A stretch of DNA of 64,000 bases from Microvelia longipes (lineage: Eukaryota; Arthropoda; Insecta; Hemiptera; Veliidae), in contig JACMZG010001908.1 in the NCBI GenBank assembly GCA_018340805.1, positions 13,116,644 through 13,180,643 on the forward strand, in the 5' to 3' direction. Position numbers and translations under genes: made by a program. Positions 37,501 through 51,857 of the stretch are shown here, one piece after another (positions within the stretch are counted from its first letter, which is position 1; each line of letters starts with the position of its first letter). The notes below the pieces were generated by a model. The model searched no databases. It was given only the letters and a program-made list of their open reading frames with translations, and was not told the origin of the DNA.

Positions 37501-40500
37501 TTGATCAGTTGATCAGTGAGTCCCCCCTTCCAAACCCCAATCTCATAAGCTCATTTTTCATTGAAAATTCCCTAAAAAGCAATAATTTGTGTATGACACC
37601 TCCAAGGAAAAGAGAGGATGCTTTTAACAGAGGTAATTAATCTTTAGTAACTGAAAATTTTTTATCAATGGTAATTTCATCATTAAAATTTGGAGTAAAT
37701 ACAGCGACCTATGTTATCATAAGCAGAACATAATAAATACTCACAAAGACAATGAGGCTGCTGGCCTGACCACTGTCCATTACCACTACACACTCTGGTA
37801 CCATTCCCTTGTAACGTGTAGTTCTGGTTACATGTGAACTTAGCAATGGATCCAAACCAATTTTTGCCTCCCTCAATAACAACATTTCCGTTCTCAATAC
37901 TAGCCAGCTCTCCACATTCCACATCTGTCAATAACAAAACATCAGAATGAGTTGCCCAAACAAATAGTCAGTTCAGAATGAAAAGCAAAAACATGAAAAA
38001 GAATGAACATACAAACATTAGGGTTAGTCGATATATATGTCATTTCTTTAAACAGTCTTTTTAGTAGTGTAGTTCAAATTCTAGAATTTTAGCATTTTTA
38101 TATTGGAATTTTTGGTCCTGGGTGATTGAATGTTGGGCTAGCACATTGATTTGAGTCATCTTTTATGTCAGATTTATGTCCTACAATTCTTTGTCTTAGT
38201 TTCTGCCCTGTATGTCCTATATATACTTTGTCACATCCACCACACGGAATTTGGTAAATTAATTTGAGTAATCTTCTTATGAAATTTTAATTTTAAGCTT
38301 GGAGAAAGATCAATTAAATACCGTTTTTTGAAAGCTTGGCAAAATTAGTTTTATTTATTATTTTGGCCCTATTCCTCCTCAAAAGCTTTAATAATTTAAA
38401 ATAGAGGTCCTGTCCCTATAAAGTTTTTTGCCATATTATTAATGTAAATTCAGTTAACATAAGTTAGATAATCTAAAATTAACTTCAGTCTAACCACATT
38501 ATCAAGTATTGTAGCTAAAATTGAATCAACTAACCTTGATACTCTTTAACTATGCTCAAACAAAAACTTGATACTATAGGCTAGATTATGTACCCAAGAC
38601 CTATTCAAGGTATTCCAGACCAGAATCCATCTTCATTACACTTCCTATCATTGGAGAATGATAATGTTCTACTAACACCAAGGAACTTATACAAAGGGGA
38701 AGGAACAAACAGACCTTCCCAATGTAAGGGTGTTGCTAGCCCCTACCGCTACTACCTCAGGTACTCGTAGCACTACTACATCCTTCCTATCATCAGGATG
38801 TAAACATGTCGAGTAAAATTTTAGTTCTTTACTATTGTGTAGCAGTTAATTGTACATATTTAATGTTATTCTTACCTTGATTGAGATTATTAAATTATGA
38901 ATCCTAAGAAAATAAAAAAATTACTAGAATTAAAGTATGTTGACATTAGGTGTGTTAAACCTTAAAAGTGGAAAACACAAACTTTATCTGCTTCACCAAT
39001 ACTTTTAATCTATATGGGACAAATTGTCCCATGCTCATCTATTTCTTAAAAATATTGGCAACTCTTTTTCGCTTTTATTATCCTCCTGTGACTTACACTT
39101 GCAGCTAGGTGGCATTCCAGACCAGAATCCATCTTCATTGCACTTCCTAACTTAGGCAAATGACAATGTTCTAATGTTCTACTTACACTTGCAACTAGGT
39201 GGCATTCCAGACCAGAATCCATCTTCATTGCACTTTCTAACACTATCCCCGACAAGCATATTACCCGGAGGACACTGGTATGTTATTACTGAACCAACAT
39301 CATAATTAGTTCCCACAATGGTTGTGTTTAAATTCTTATCTGGACTACCACAGTCAGCAGGCTCTGTGAACAATGAGATACAGCAGTAAGTAAGAGTGAA
39401 ATGAGCAATCATTTCAATTTTACAAAAACAATAGGATAGGATTTTGTACCAATGACCAACTGACAGATCACACTATCTAGGGGTACAGCAGTGACCTCAC
39501 CAAGTCTAGCGGTCAAATTCAAAATTCAAATTCAAAAATCCTTTATTTATTTTGTTGTACATTTTTTTAGCTATTATACAATATATATATATATATTATA
39601 TATAAATTTTCTTAATACTAACATTCAATAGAGCACATCACCACAAGGCTAACCTGAGAGTGGAGGAGCATTAAAAATTATCAAAATATAGTAAAAATAT
39701 AAATTATTAAACAATAAATTTTTTTTTTAAAAATTGACTGAACAGTCTATAGTAAATTATCATAAATATCACATTTATAACTAGTAAGTTAAAACAAGTC
39801 TTAATATATATATCACTTTAGTTATATAAAATACACATCTTTATTTTTATTTTATTGAACATTGAAAGTTTTTTTAATTTTATTTAGGCTCTATAATGTG
39901 ACCTAGCTGATTTAGCTCCTGTTGAGAGTAAGAGATTAGCCAACTATGTATACTTTTTTTAAAAGACTTAGTTATTTTTTCTTTTACATCAAATGGAAGT
40001 TTATTAAGCAAAACAGGTCCTATAAAAGTTATGTGATGTTGACCAATACTTTTATTACAATAAGGAACATTATATTTAGAGCTATTTCTCAGGTTATATG
40101 AAGTATTTACAGGATTAGTTGTACATAGTTGGTGTTTAGAAAGATATAAAATACTACATTTATAATAAAGTGCTTTAATGCTTAACAGACCTACTGTTTG
40201 GTACAAGTCTTCAGTAGAAAATTGAATGGGAAGTTTGAAAATAATTTTAAGAAGCTTTTTATGTGATATAATTAAAGGATTTAAGTGGGTTGGAGAGGCT
40301 CCTCCCCACCCAATAATACCATACATTAAGATTGATTGCACAAGTGAATAATATACTATTTTCATTTTTTATATTGACAATATTTTTAACTTAGATAATA
40401 AAAATGTTAAGTATCTTATTTTATCTGTTAAGAATTTTACATGTTGAGACCAGTTTAATTGAAAATCAATATGGATTCCTAAAAATTTAGTTGAAAGTAC

Positions 40501-43500
40501 TCTTTTAAGAGGAAGAGATTTACTACCATCTGATTCTACAGTATTTAGAGTTAAGGATTGAGGGGTAGAGAACTCCTTGATTGAGTAAAGCAAATATACA
40601 CAGTTTTAGAAAGATTTAAGTGAAGTAAATTTTGGTTTAACCATGAATAGATAATATTTAAAAATTTGTTGGTATTCCTGAAAACATTTTTCCATGAATT
40701 ACCAGAAACAATTAATGTTGTATCATCGGCAAATGATAGAATTTCAATATCGGGATTTAGAATTAATAGGCCATTTATATAAACAAGAAAAAGCAGAGGG
40801 CCTAATACTGTGCCTTGAGGCACTCCATTATTTACTGTTAAGTAAGAGCTAAATTGATCACCTATTTTTTGTTTTGTCACTATTAAACCATCCTTTACAG
40901 GAAGTATATCAAGGCAATTTTCACCCCCTCGTATCTTTTTATTAAGGACATTGAAAATATAATTTTACTATTAACTAAAAGATGTTGTGAGCTGATGACC
41001 TTTTCTACCAAACTTTATATCTTTAACTATTCTCAAGTGTTGAGATATAATGGCTCAAAGTTAGGCAGTTTTGACACACACATTCACTCTCTCACTCATC
41101 AAAATTATAAGACACTTCCTGCAATTTTAGACACTTGAAATTTGGTATATAGTTAAATGGTTGATGTGAAAATCAATGAAAAATAGTCAAAATCTAACAT
41201 TTTCGGTTCCTTCTACACAATATGTTCTATCTAAATTAAAAGGCAATCCTAACCTGAATTTTACGTACAAACCATTTTTTTAACAATAGCGCTACCTAGT
41301 AGAGCACACCAAAACTAAGAATATCGAGAGTTATATTGACAGAACATAACAAAATATTTTACACAATTTATCTATTGTTTAATTAATGAAAATGGAACTG
41401 TTTAGTAATAAATAAGTGATGTAATAAGCTGTAACTAATTAATAATTTAATCATATTTCTTGGAGTATTGTAGTAAGGAATAATATTCAAGCATACAAAA
41501 AGGAATGAAATCCTAACAACAACACATGCTTGTAAAAAAGAGCCAAGTCTAGAGTAAAAAATTGTGAGATCATTGAATAAGCCTAGTCGTAGGTTCACAA
41601 TAATGCTTGTAAGTATATGAGGTCTTGGCAGTTTCATTTTGTGACTTGGTCATTCCGCAGCACACAGTCATTCCGGTCATTCCGCAGCTTATTAAATAAG
41701 ACTGAATATTATTATAGTGTAAGTCTACACTCTATAAAAGATGTTTTGTACCACACTACCTTAAGCTGAATTAAGGGCTAAGTCACAAAGTGAAACTGCC
41801 AAGCCAACCGCCTCTAACCACCTCATATATTTACAAGCATTATTGGGAACCAACAACTTAGATTATTCAATAATCTCACAAGTTTTTACGCTAGACTTGG
41901 CTCTTTTTTACAGGCATGTGTTTTTGTTGGGATTTTATTTTTTCAATACAATCTAGAATTAATCTGATAAAATACAAGAGCAGGATTTATTATTTTGTTT
42001 AAACTTGTTACCAGAAACTATCCTCCTTCTTAGATGTATTGGACCTAAATAAGGCTGTTATTTATAGTATTAAACAATCAACCCTTCAGCAGGATTGATC
42101 TATTGGAACAGAGAAAGGCTGGGAAACCAGCATCCCTAATCCTAATATCTATAGGACCTAAAGAAAGTGAATTTCTTTATTAATATATTTCATAATTGTT
42201 TTTCAAGCTGTTCTGGAATTTAATCAGTACCAGTTGTCTTTCAAAATCAGTTGAATATAGAAGTTACATATTCTTAACATATAGATGTTAGATATAGATT
42301 ATTAGTTTGAATACTCACTGTACTGACATATCCAGTGTAAGTAGTCCAGATTACATCCTACGTCATTCCAAAGCCAGTTACTACCCCCGTCCAGTACGAC
42401 ACAGTTCTGTTCTCCGTTGTAGTTATTAGGCTGGTCTTTGCCCCAGCTTGGTCTCACTATCACCTCACCTACACCAATATAACATAAATAACAACATGAT
42501 AACAACATAAATAACATTCAGCATCAAACCCAGATATCATTCATGTACTAGTGGTTTGTTTTGCATAGACACGCAACAGCCATGTCAATTCATATCACAT
42601 TGCCGTTAAATAATAGACAAAGGAATAATTTAATTAAGAATATTAAATTGTAATTTGGCTAAGGACTCCCTCTCTGCAGCACAAGGCGTAAGCCTTTTAG
42701 CAGAGAGGTAACCTTAATATTAGAATATAATTATTTATTTTTTGTAATTTATTCAATAAAGGTATTTAAAATAAAAAAAATTGAATTGACTAGTACCATC
42801 TTTTGTCCATTCACACAAAACTCTTAACACAAAATTCTTTGGGTTAATGAGCAAAACAATTGACTAGGACTCAAAACTAAATTATTCAGTACCACAACCT
42901 CAACAGTCAGTATTGGTATAATTAGAAGATAGACATTAGAAGACAAGAAGCCTTTTTACTGTATGGGAAAATGGTTCAGATAAAGACCATATTAATAATC
43001 ATTTGATACTACCAAGTTTTGTAAAATATGAATAGTTGATACAATCTTATTATGCCATAGGCACCTAGAAATGTAACAAGCAAATTGCTGTAGTGTAGCA
43101 TTTTCACAAAGTATTGTGCCAACCATTTTATTCTTTGTATGAATACAGGTTTAGTATGTATACAGGTTTCTTCTTATCACATCATATTATGGGGTACATA
43201 AAACATCAATTGCTCATTACGGTGCATTCAGAATACTGCGGTAGCGATACCTCCGTCCGTTGCGTACTTAGCTATCATTGCAATTCAGAAAATGATGGTT
43301 CCACAAGCAATGCTGTGGCCGCAAAAAGCTGCTAACACACTCAAGCACACAGCACACTCTAGTTCCGAATTTCAAAAATAAAAATATATTTTTTTAACAG
43401 AAGATAAAAAAGATTAAGAAGAAAAGGTTTTGGATGAGCCGGCCTTTTTACATAGAGATATATACTAGAGGGGGCATAGCCTATCTTAATACATTGAAAG

Positions 43501-46500
43501 GCCTGAAACATTTTTAGTGGGGCTCTCAGGGCTCTGTGTAACAGAGCCCCTCTCCCTAAGACCTTAACTCCCTCTCTCTAAGAGGGAGTTAAGGATATAA
43601 TTAATCAATTGTTTTCGGCTTCCCGCAGATTGTTTGTGTTGTGATTTGTATTTTAAACATTCTACTATATAATTTACTATTTTTTTGTTATGTTTCTTTG
43701 ATGATAATGATAATCAAATGTGGTCAGGTTATTTTTACGATGTTTCAAAATTCAACCTATAGGGCCCCTCTAGTAATATATCTCTATGCCTTTTTAGATT
43801 ATATTTAGAATTTCTTAATTATTTAATTTTTTTCTAATCCTGTCTGATGATAAGGGACATGTTCACTCTAAATTATAGTTCTTCTTCTTGTTCAAATTAT
43901 TTTTTCTTATTTAAAAGTTTAAATATTTTTCAACTGACCAACCTGATCAAAAAGGCAAAGTATTATCTAGTATAGTTTATTACATTGTAATGCAATGTTA
44001 TAAAATGTAATAAATAGTTTTTTTTAAACATTTCAACTCCGTTATCTACTTTTTAAGTACTATTCAGGCAATAAAACCATTAGAATAGAAATAATGTATA
44101 ACATTTCAGAACACTTGCATTAAGATGAAATAAATTGATCAAGATAAAACTATAACATTCAAATTGGAAAACTCCAAGAATATGAAGAAATAAATTTGAT
44201 TTAAGAATAAAAATTTGGAAAAAAAACTTTGAACTAATAAAAACTAAATAGAAAAATTATACACTTTAAAAACACAGCACAAACAAAAGTAATAAAATAA
44301 CAATATTGTGTTATTATTATAACAACATAATACTCATTTTTTAGATAAAAAGCATAACTCTTTATTAAAATCAAATTAAAACAACTTTAAGCACAGCAAG
44401 ACTCAAAACCCAAACAAAACAAAAGTATTCTTTTCTAAATTGAAAGAGGGGGTAAGAAAAATTCCAAAACTTTGAAAACGGAAAGGTTTCTTTCGTGTTA
44501 GGTCTGTAAGGTGTTTTGTGATTAATCAAATGCTAATCACTGAATCAATTGTGCGGGTTTAGAAGTTTTGCAACGCTACAGTAAGCTGTTTAAGAACGTC
44601 TCATACGATTACATAGCCTGAAATTGTTAGCTGCAACGGACGGACACATCTTTACAGCAGTATTGTGAATGCACCGTTATAGTACCAAACAGGGCTGAAA
44701 TTAGTCGACAGTGTGAGAAAATAATGCGAGGGAGCTAATGAGGTTAGTCCTGAGTGTTAAACCATGCCCTAAATTTCCAATCAGGCCAACTTTATTGGTT
44801 CCTCTACACTATTTTCCTAAGCTGTCAATGTATTTTAGCCATATTTAACAGATTTCTTCTAAGAAATAACCAAAAAATGATTTCATAAAGTCTAGAGAGT
44901 TTTTCATAAATTCTAGGAGGATAGCACTACTATAATCAAAATTGACTCACCATTAACCCATTTCCAAGTCCTGGAAGTGAAGCCAGGTTCCTTCCTGGCA
45001 CCGATCCAAACCAGCTGTGTTTTAAGCTTAGGTTTTCTTCTCTCCAGCTCTGCTAATAGGAAAGTATTGTGAACGCCTCTGAGGCCATGAGCTAGATCAC
45101 CCCCACGTCGTTTGCACGAGTCGCGTGCAAGCTCAAACGAGCCACCTTTCTCTGTGTTGAACTCATAGCATGTTCGGTCGAACGATGCAAATTCAACCTC
45201 AGCACCAACTCCTGCTTTAGCACAACGGTCATTGGAGAATTCTAAAACATTAAGAAAAATATGTTGGGAGTTTTTTTTGGCAAAGTGGGTTGAAAAGGGG
45301 TTTAAAATAATAGTTTTTTGTAAGTTGCACTTCTGAGTTTACAGAATTCCATCTTAAATTACTAGATAAAAGTAGACCTTAATTCTATATGTTACAAAAT
45401 TTATTTTGTTTTAATTTTTCAGCCAACATTGTGGCCATCTTCAGAACAATAACTGAAACATAAAATCAATCAAATAAATTACTTACAATATAAAGACTGA
45501 TAAGACTAGATTGAACATGTAACTGAAAACAAAAAATTTTAAATTGCACAAAAATAACGAGCAAAAGTTAGGTAATTATTTTTGTGCAATTTTAATATTA
45601 TTTGTTTTAAGTTAATTTCATGTTCAATTTAGTCTTCAGTCTTTATATTGTAAGTAATGTATTTGATGATTTTATGTTTCAGTAATTGTTTGAGATGGCC
45701 ACAATGTTGGCTGAATAATTAAAACAAAATAAATTTTGTAACATATAGAATTAAAGCCTACTTTTATCTAGTAATTTAAGCTCTAAAAAGATTAAAAAAG
45801 AATATATTTATTGATTATACTATTTAAATTTAAACAAAATGACAAGTAAAGTGCAATACCTGCAGTAGTGAATATTTCAACCTCACATAGAGACAATGAG
45901 CCCTCAACATTAACCAGCTGTATGAAGACATGTTGACCAATCAGAGTCCTGGCACATGTAAATGTCTTTGTTACACCTTCCTCTGCAAAAGGTAATACAA
46001 CATGTTCAACTTAGTATTAAATTAATAAAGTGGTTACTAAAATGTGGGTAGTGGACCACTATTAAGATAATTCAACTGGTCTGTAGAACAATTTAATTTT
46101 TTTTTAAAAAATCACATACAATAAATGAAATGATAGAGAATTTTTATACCATGAGTAAATTCTAGATTTTGGGAGGAATCCCTAATTGAATTCCATTCCA
46201 TATTTTATCACAAATTATTTCTTAAAACCCTTTCTATTATTTAAAATGTTATAGTATAGCACATTGTTATAATTAGTTGACAATGTGGGAAAATAAGATA
46301 AACTATATGATTTAAAAAATACTTTTTAATGTTACCAAAACAGGTAACAAAATTACCATATTTGGGTGATAGTTACCAAAAAACAATGGTAGATTTTGAC
46401 TTGCATTTGGTACTGGTGGTAGAGACTATTTAAGAAAGTCAAAGACCATCCATATTTTATATATTTCATTATGGATGCAATTTAGGTCCATGTGAAATTT

Positions 46501-49500
46501 TGAACCTTTTGTAGTAAGAAATAGTAAATGTACCCATTAATTTTCATGTATTATTACTTTTCCTCATTTATACCGTAGCTATACAGGAAAAGTACAGTGT
46601 TTACAAAAAAAATCCGAAACTGGGATGAAACCGGTATTATCCGTTTTAAGCGTTTTTAAGTCCTGAGTGGTTTTTGCAAAGTTGTCTGTTATCATCATAG
46701 CACCCAGTGTATTTAAGCTAGAGAGTTGAAATTTTGTACAAAAAACAGTCTACCGCTGTAGTTGAGCTACTTGGAAATTTTTTTTTTGACGTCATTAACC
46801 CGCAATAATGACTCAGCAAAAATTTTGAAAAATCATAAAACGCGGAAAAATCATGCGATCGAATTGAGATTTGGCACGCATGTGACTATGTATAAGACTA
46901 ACATATGTGCTAAGTTTCATCTTATTATCAGCATTAGTTGAATTTTTATTGAATGACTTTTGTACAGTTTTTAAAAAATTGGAAAATAGTCCAATTAAGT
47001 TTAATTTTGGTACAAGTGTATATTATTTTCTAATAAATAAGTACCCTAAGTTTCGTGTCAATAATGATGGTTGAAATGATGATTTTTGTTGGATCATAAA
47101 AATTAAGGACTATTGAGCGTGGTCAGTGCTTTATGGGTGATCGCTGAGAATGATACGGATGCATTTACTATCTGAAGACGAGGAAAGCGAGTCCGAAGCA
47201 GGGAGGATGAGAATCCAATGTGATGAGGAAAAATTCCGAGGTACACCGTACCCAATTTTTTTAAATTTGAAATAAAGAGAAATTTAAAAAATAAAATAAA
47301 ATGTAGAGGGAGAAAACTGTAGAATTACAAAACTATATGTGGTATGTAAGCAAGATGGTCTAAACCTTGGCTCCCCATACATTGCTAAATGTATGTACAT
47401 TGCCCCATGTTTTACCAAAAGGTGATCACAAATTTGTTGTGTTTAGATGTTACTGATCAAGGATCATTGAATTGGTACAAACAAAGAGATATTATTACTA
47501 AAGAGGCCCAATAGGATAAATTGTGAAAAATAAAAAAAAGTAACCTGACCACTTTGGATTATAAATACAAACAAATAATTAGTACAAAATTACAGTAACT
47601 TATATTGTAGAACTTTATAAATACAAATCAAAACTTAAACAATGTGCGGGAAACCAAAATCAATTGATTTATTATAACCTTAACTCACTCTTGAAGGAGT
47701 TTCAATGTGGTTACACAGAGCCCCTGAGAGCCCAAAAAGATGTTTTAAGCCCCTCAATGTATCGAGATAGGCTATGCCCCTTCTAGTATATATATCTATG
47801 GGTACAAAGGCTGCCTTTGATATGTGTAGTTAGCTATCATCTTGAAAAGTATACCTTTCAATAAAAAATATTTTTGACTCAATTTGAAGCAGAATCAGTC
47901 CCCCCACATTTGCCCCTTCCACTTTTTTCATGCCAACGATCACATTAGTATACTGTTTAAAAAGAATTTTCAATTTGTTTATTAATATGCTAAATACATT
48001 CAGTATACCAATGAAAATAAAGGAGATTCGTTTGTTTTTCTACAAAAATGAACATTTATGGATTTTCTTTAATAAAATAAGTTTGATTAAATACTGATGA
48101 AGAATGTTACCTAAAGTGCCAGGGTACCAGGCACAGAGTGGATTTCTCTGAAGATCTGAACTGTTTCCTACTCTGATCTCTAACTCTTGCAGAGGCTGCT
48201 GACCTGCAATCCAAAAAAAACTTCATACAAGCAAAAATAATAGCTATTCAAACTGACATAGCTTGTCCTCAGAATACAAAAAAATAATTAATATTATAAA
48301 GATATATTTTTGTCAGAAAGAACTTTTATCATGGTCTAGAGGATTTGGAGAAATTAATTTTAATTAGTTTGCTCAATGGTTACAATAATGTATGAGCATG
48401 AGCAGTATTTTATTGAGAATTCTACTCAATTCACTTCTATGAGTGTTTACGTTATTTATCATCACATAATAATATTTTATTAATCAATCTATAAAATTAG
48501 ATAAAATCAACTTCTCTCTATAAGAGCTGTTAAGAAATATCACCCTTCTGTAATCATTGCTATCAACAAACAGGGCTGCATTAGAAACAAGTTTAATTTT
48601 TATAATACGTCCTTGAAAGACAAATTACGACTAATGCAGAGTTGCCATTGTGACACTGCCTTGTAAATTAAGAAATCTTGTAGCATAACTATGAATAAAG
48701 GTTTTTTGTACAAATGTTTAATTCTTTAGTATCTACACACAGACAGCTAAAATGATAACAGACACACAAAAACCACTCAGAATTTCTTAAAGCATCAAAA
48801 AATGATTGTTTAGGTAGGATATAGGTTATGAAATTTCAGTGACATCACAATACTTTTCCAACCTATGGAAATAGGCGAGGAAAACTAAAAATAAAGGTTA
48901 TTATCCCTGTTGATCAGATGCAGTAATGAATAAATATTCTTTACCATTTTTATATAATCCTAACACAACATGAATGCCCCATTATTAAAGTCTTCAAGAC
49001 CCATCATGAAATCAGGATTTCAACTAACTCCTGTGGGACAAGAATTCTTTAACTTTTCACTTCTTTATTATATTTTTAGAGGATTTTTTACGATTGCAAT
49101 AATTAATAACTTGTTGAGGAATCAGCTACCGTCGATACTTGCTGTTGGATATGAATATCCCTGGACCGGTTTCGGCGTAAAGCCATCATCAGCAGGCGGG
49201 GCAGACTCGAGCTCTGAACTAATCAGTTATATCAGTGAATAACTTCTAGCCTCGATGAGCACGACGAGCCCTCTGAAAATGATTGTCATGCTCATCGAGT
49301 CTATAAAGTTATTTATAGTCTCTAAGTTATGCTGAGTTATTTAAAGCTATTTAAGTTTATGCTAAACTAATAAAGTTATTCACAGATATAACTTTATTAG
49401 TTGAGAGCTCGAGTGTTGCCCCGCCTGCTGATGATAGCATTAAACTAAAACAGGTCCAGGGATTTTGTATCCAACAGCAAGTATCGACAGTAGCTGATTC

Positions 49501-51821
49501 TTCAATTGCTTCTTCAACTTGCAGTAATTACAATTTTTTAACTTAATAACCTTTTTAGGTAAAATGGATTTTTTCTTTTTGGTTCTACCACACAATTTGG
49601 TTGGATGACTTAAGTCATTTTTCACTATTTAATAAAATAAAATAAAATTTTTTTTTATTAAATAAATTTATTTAATAAAATAAAACCTTGGATTACTGAT
49701 GGTCTTGTAAGTTGTATTAGAAAAAGAGAAATCATGTCAAATAAAGTAAAGAAACAGCCCACAAATACAAAATTAAAAATTAAGTACAAATATATAACAA
49801 AATGTTAAACAAATTAATTAGAAAAACAAAAATGAATATTATCAAAATAAATAATAGATGGAAAAGATGATCCTAGAGTTCTCTGGAAAACTATTAATGA
49901 AGCCGTAACAGGGCAAATAAAAAGAAAAGAATTAATTAAAGAGATTAAAAATGAAAATGGGGAGATTATAGATGCAACTTTAAACAGTAAGCAAGCAGCC
50001 AATGTTTTAGGGACTATTTCTCATCTATAGGGGAGAAAATGGCTGAAGAATTGAAAAAAGAAAACAATACTCACTTAGAACGAGACGCGACTGATAACGA
50101 CCTAGACAGCGACCTAAGTATAAAAGAAATTAATGTAAGTATAAAAGATATTATGGATGCGATCTCAGATCTAAGAGGAGGATCTGGACCTGGCCATGAT
50201 CTCATTACTGTAGACATTTAAAAAAAAAACATAGACTATCTAGTTAAACCGATTTACCATATAACCAAGTCATCTCTGAAACAAGGCATATTTCCTACCA
50301 TATTAAAGAAAGCAATCATTAAACCTATTTATAAGAAAGGTGATAAAAAAGAACCGGCAAACTATAGGCCTATATCCATGTTATCTAACATTGCCAAAAT
50401 AATTGAGAAAGTGGTAAAGAAATATTTAGTTGAATTTTTAGAAAAAAATAACATATTGCCACCTCTTCAATTTGGCTTTCGTAAAGGTCTTAGTACGGAG
50501 GATGCCATTTCAGAGGTGACTTCGTACATCACGAAACAACTCGATTCAGGTCTTAAGCCGTGGCAGTACTGCTGGATCTTTCGAAAGCCTTCGACTCTGT
50601 CTTTTAAAAATATTAATTAAAAAACTTAAGAATATTGGTGTACAAGGAATACTGTTAAAATGGTGTGAAAGTTACCTTACGAACCGAACACAGGTAGTTG
50701 AAATAAATGAGCAGTTGAGCGATGAGAAAACTTCCAACTACTCAATACCTCAAGGAACAGTATTGGCACCGACCTACTTCCTTATCTACATTATAGATAT
50801 ATTTAAAATTAATTTTAAAGGACAGATAGTTGGTTTTTGTGATGATCTGGTATTATTAGGCACGGGCATCGACTGGAATCAGGTACTACAGCAAATAGAA
50901 TCTGACCTAATAATAATTAAAGACTGGCTTAACAAACATCTACTAACTTTAAATGCTAACAAAACACAACTAATGACTTTCTCACATGACAGACGAACAC
51001 AACCTGACATAAAACATATCTGTATACACAATAGATATGACTGCTTAAATATGTTCCCGTCACAATGCTTTTGCCCCAAAGTTGAAAGAGTCTCAAAGGC
51101 AAAATACTTGGGTCTCACATTAGATGAAAATCTAAAGTGGAACCAACATGTGCATGAGATAAATAAAAAGCTGAGGCAAAGCCTCTACATAATGTTGAGA
51201 GCTAGGGGCTTTCTGACTGTAGACCAGAGGCGCATGCTTTACTATGCGATATCTGACTCCGTTATAAGGTATGGAATAATAGGGTGGGGAGCTGCTTCGT
51301 CAACTGTTAGGAAGCCCGTAGAAATCATCCAAAAAGCTCTAATAAGAGTTATGCTTTATAAGGACAGAGAACAGAGGTCAGGTCCCTTATACAAACAACT
51401 TAATGTCTTAAACATAGATTCTACGCGACAAATGACCTCTCTTCTCTTTCTTTATAAACAACACGAGTCGTTAGAGACAATAACAGGAATTACAAGAGCA
51501 GCAAAAAAGGAAACTCTTTCAGAACCTTCTATGAAAACTACACTGGGTCAAAAACATTGGAAGTATGTAGCCATAAAGTTATATAACCAACTACCAAATG
51601 ATATCAACTTCACACTGACTAAACAAACATACAAAATAAACTAAAAACTTTACTAATAAATAAACAGTACAATATGTATTTAAATTCTATTCAATGCAAC
51701 CGAAAATAAATAAAATAATATAATAAAACAAACATACAAAACAATAAATAATAAAATTTGATATTGATTATAATAATAAATAATAATAATAATAAATAAA
51801 AATTAATAATAATAATAATAA

Positions 51822-51857
<36 letters not shown>

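Larger units (their letters stand above)
49120..49505. mobile_element. foldback with the best hammerhead-like core
   Basis: Left arm about 49127-49206 and right arm about 49411-49500 are inverse complements (CAGCTACCGTCGATACTTGC ... GCAGGCGGGGC). The ~200-bp middle has short internal repeats. It lies directly upstream of the LINE relic at 49640. Confidence 0.8.

Noticed and set aside
39525..40960. Host gene inside an fw intron
   Set aside because: RT motifs (FADD) and frame breaks show a LINE relic.
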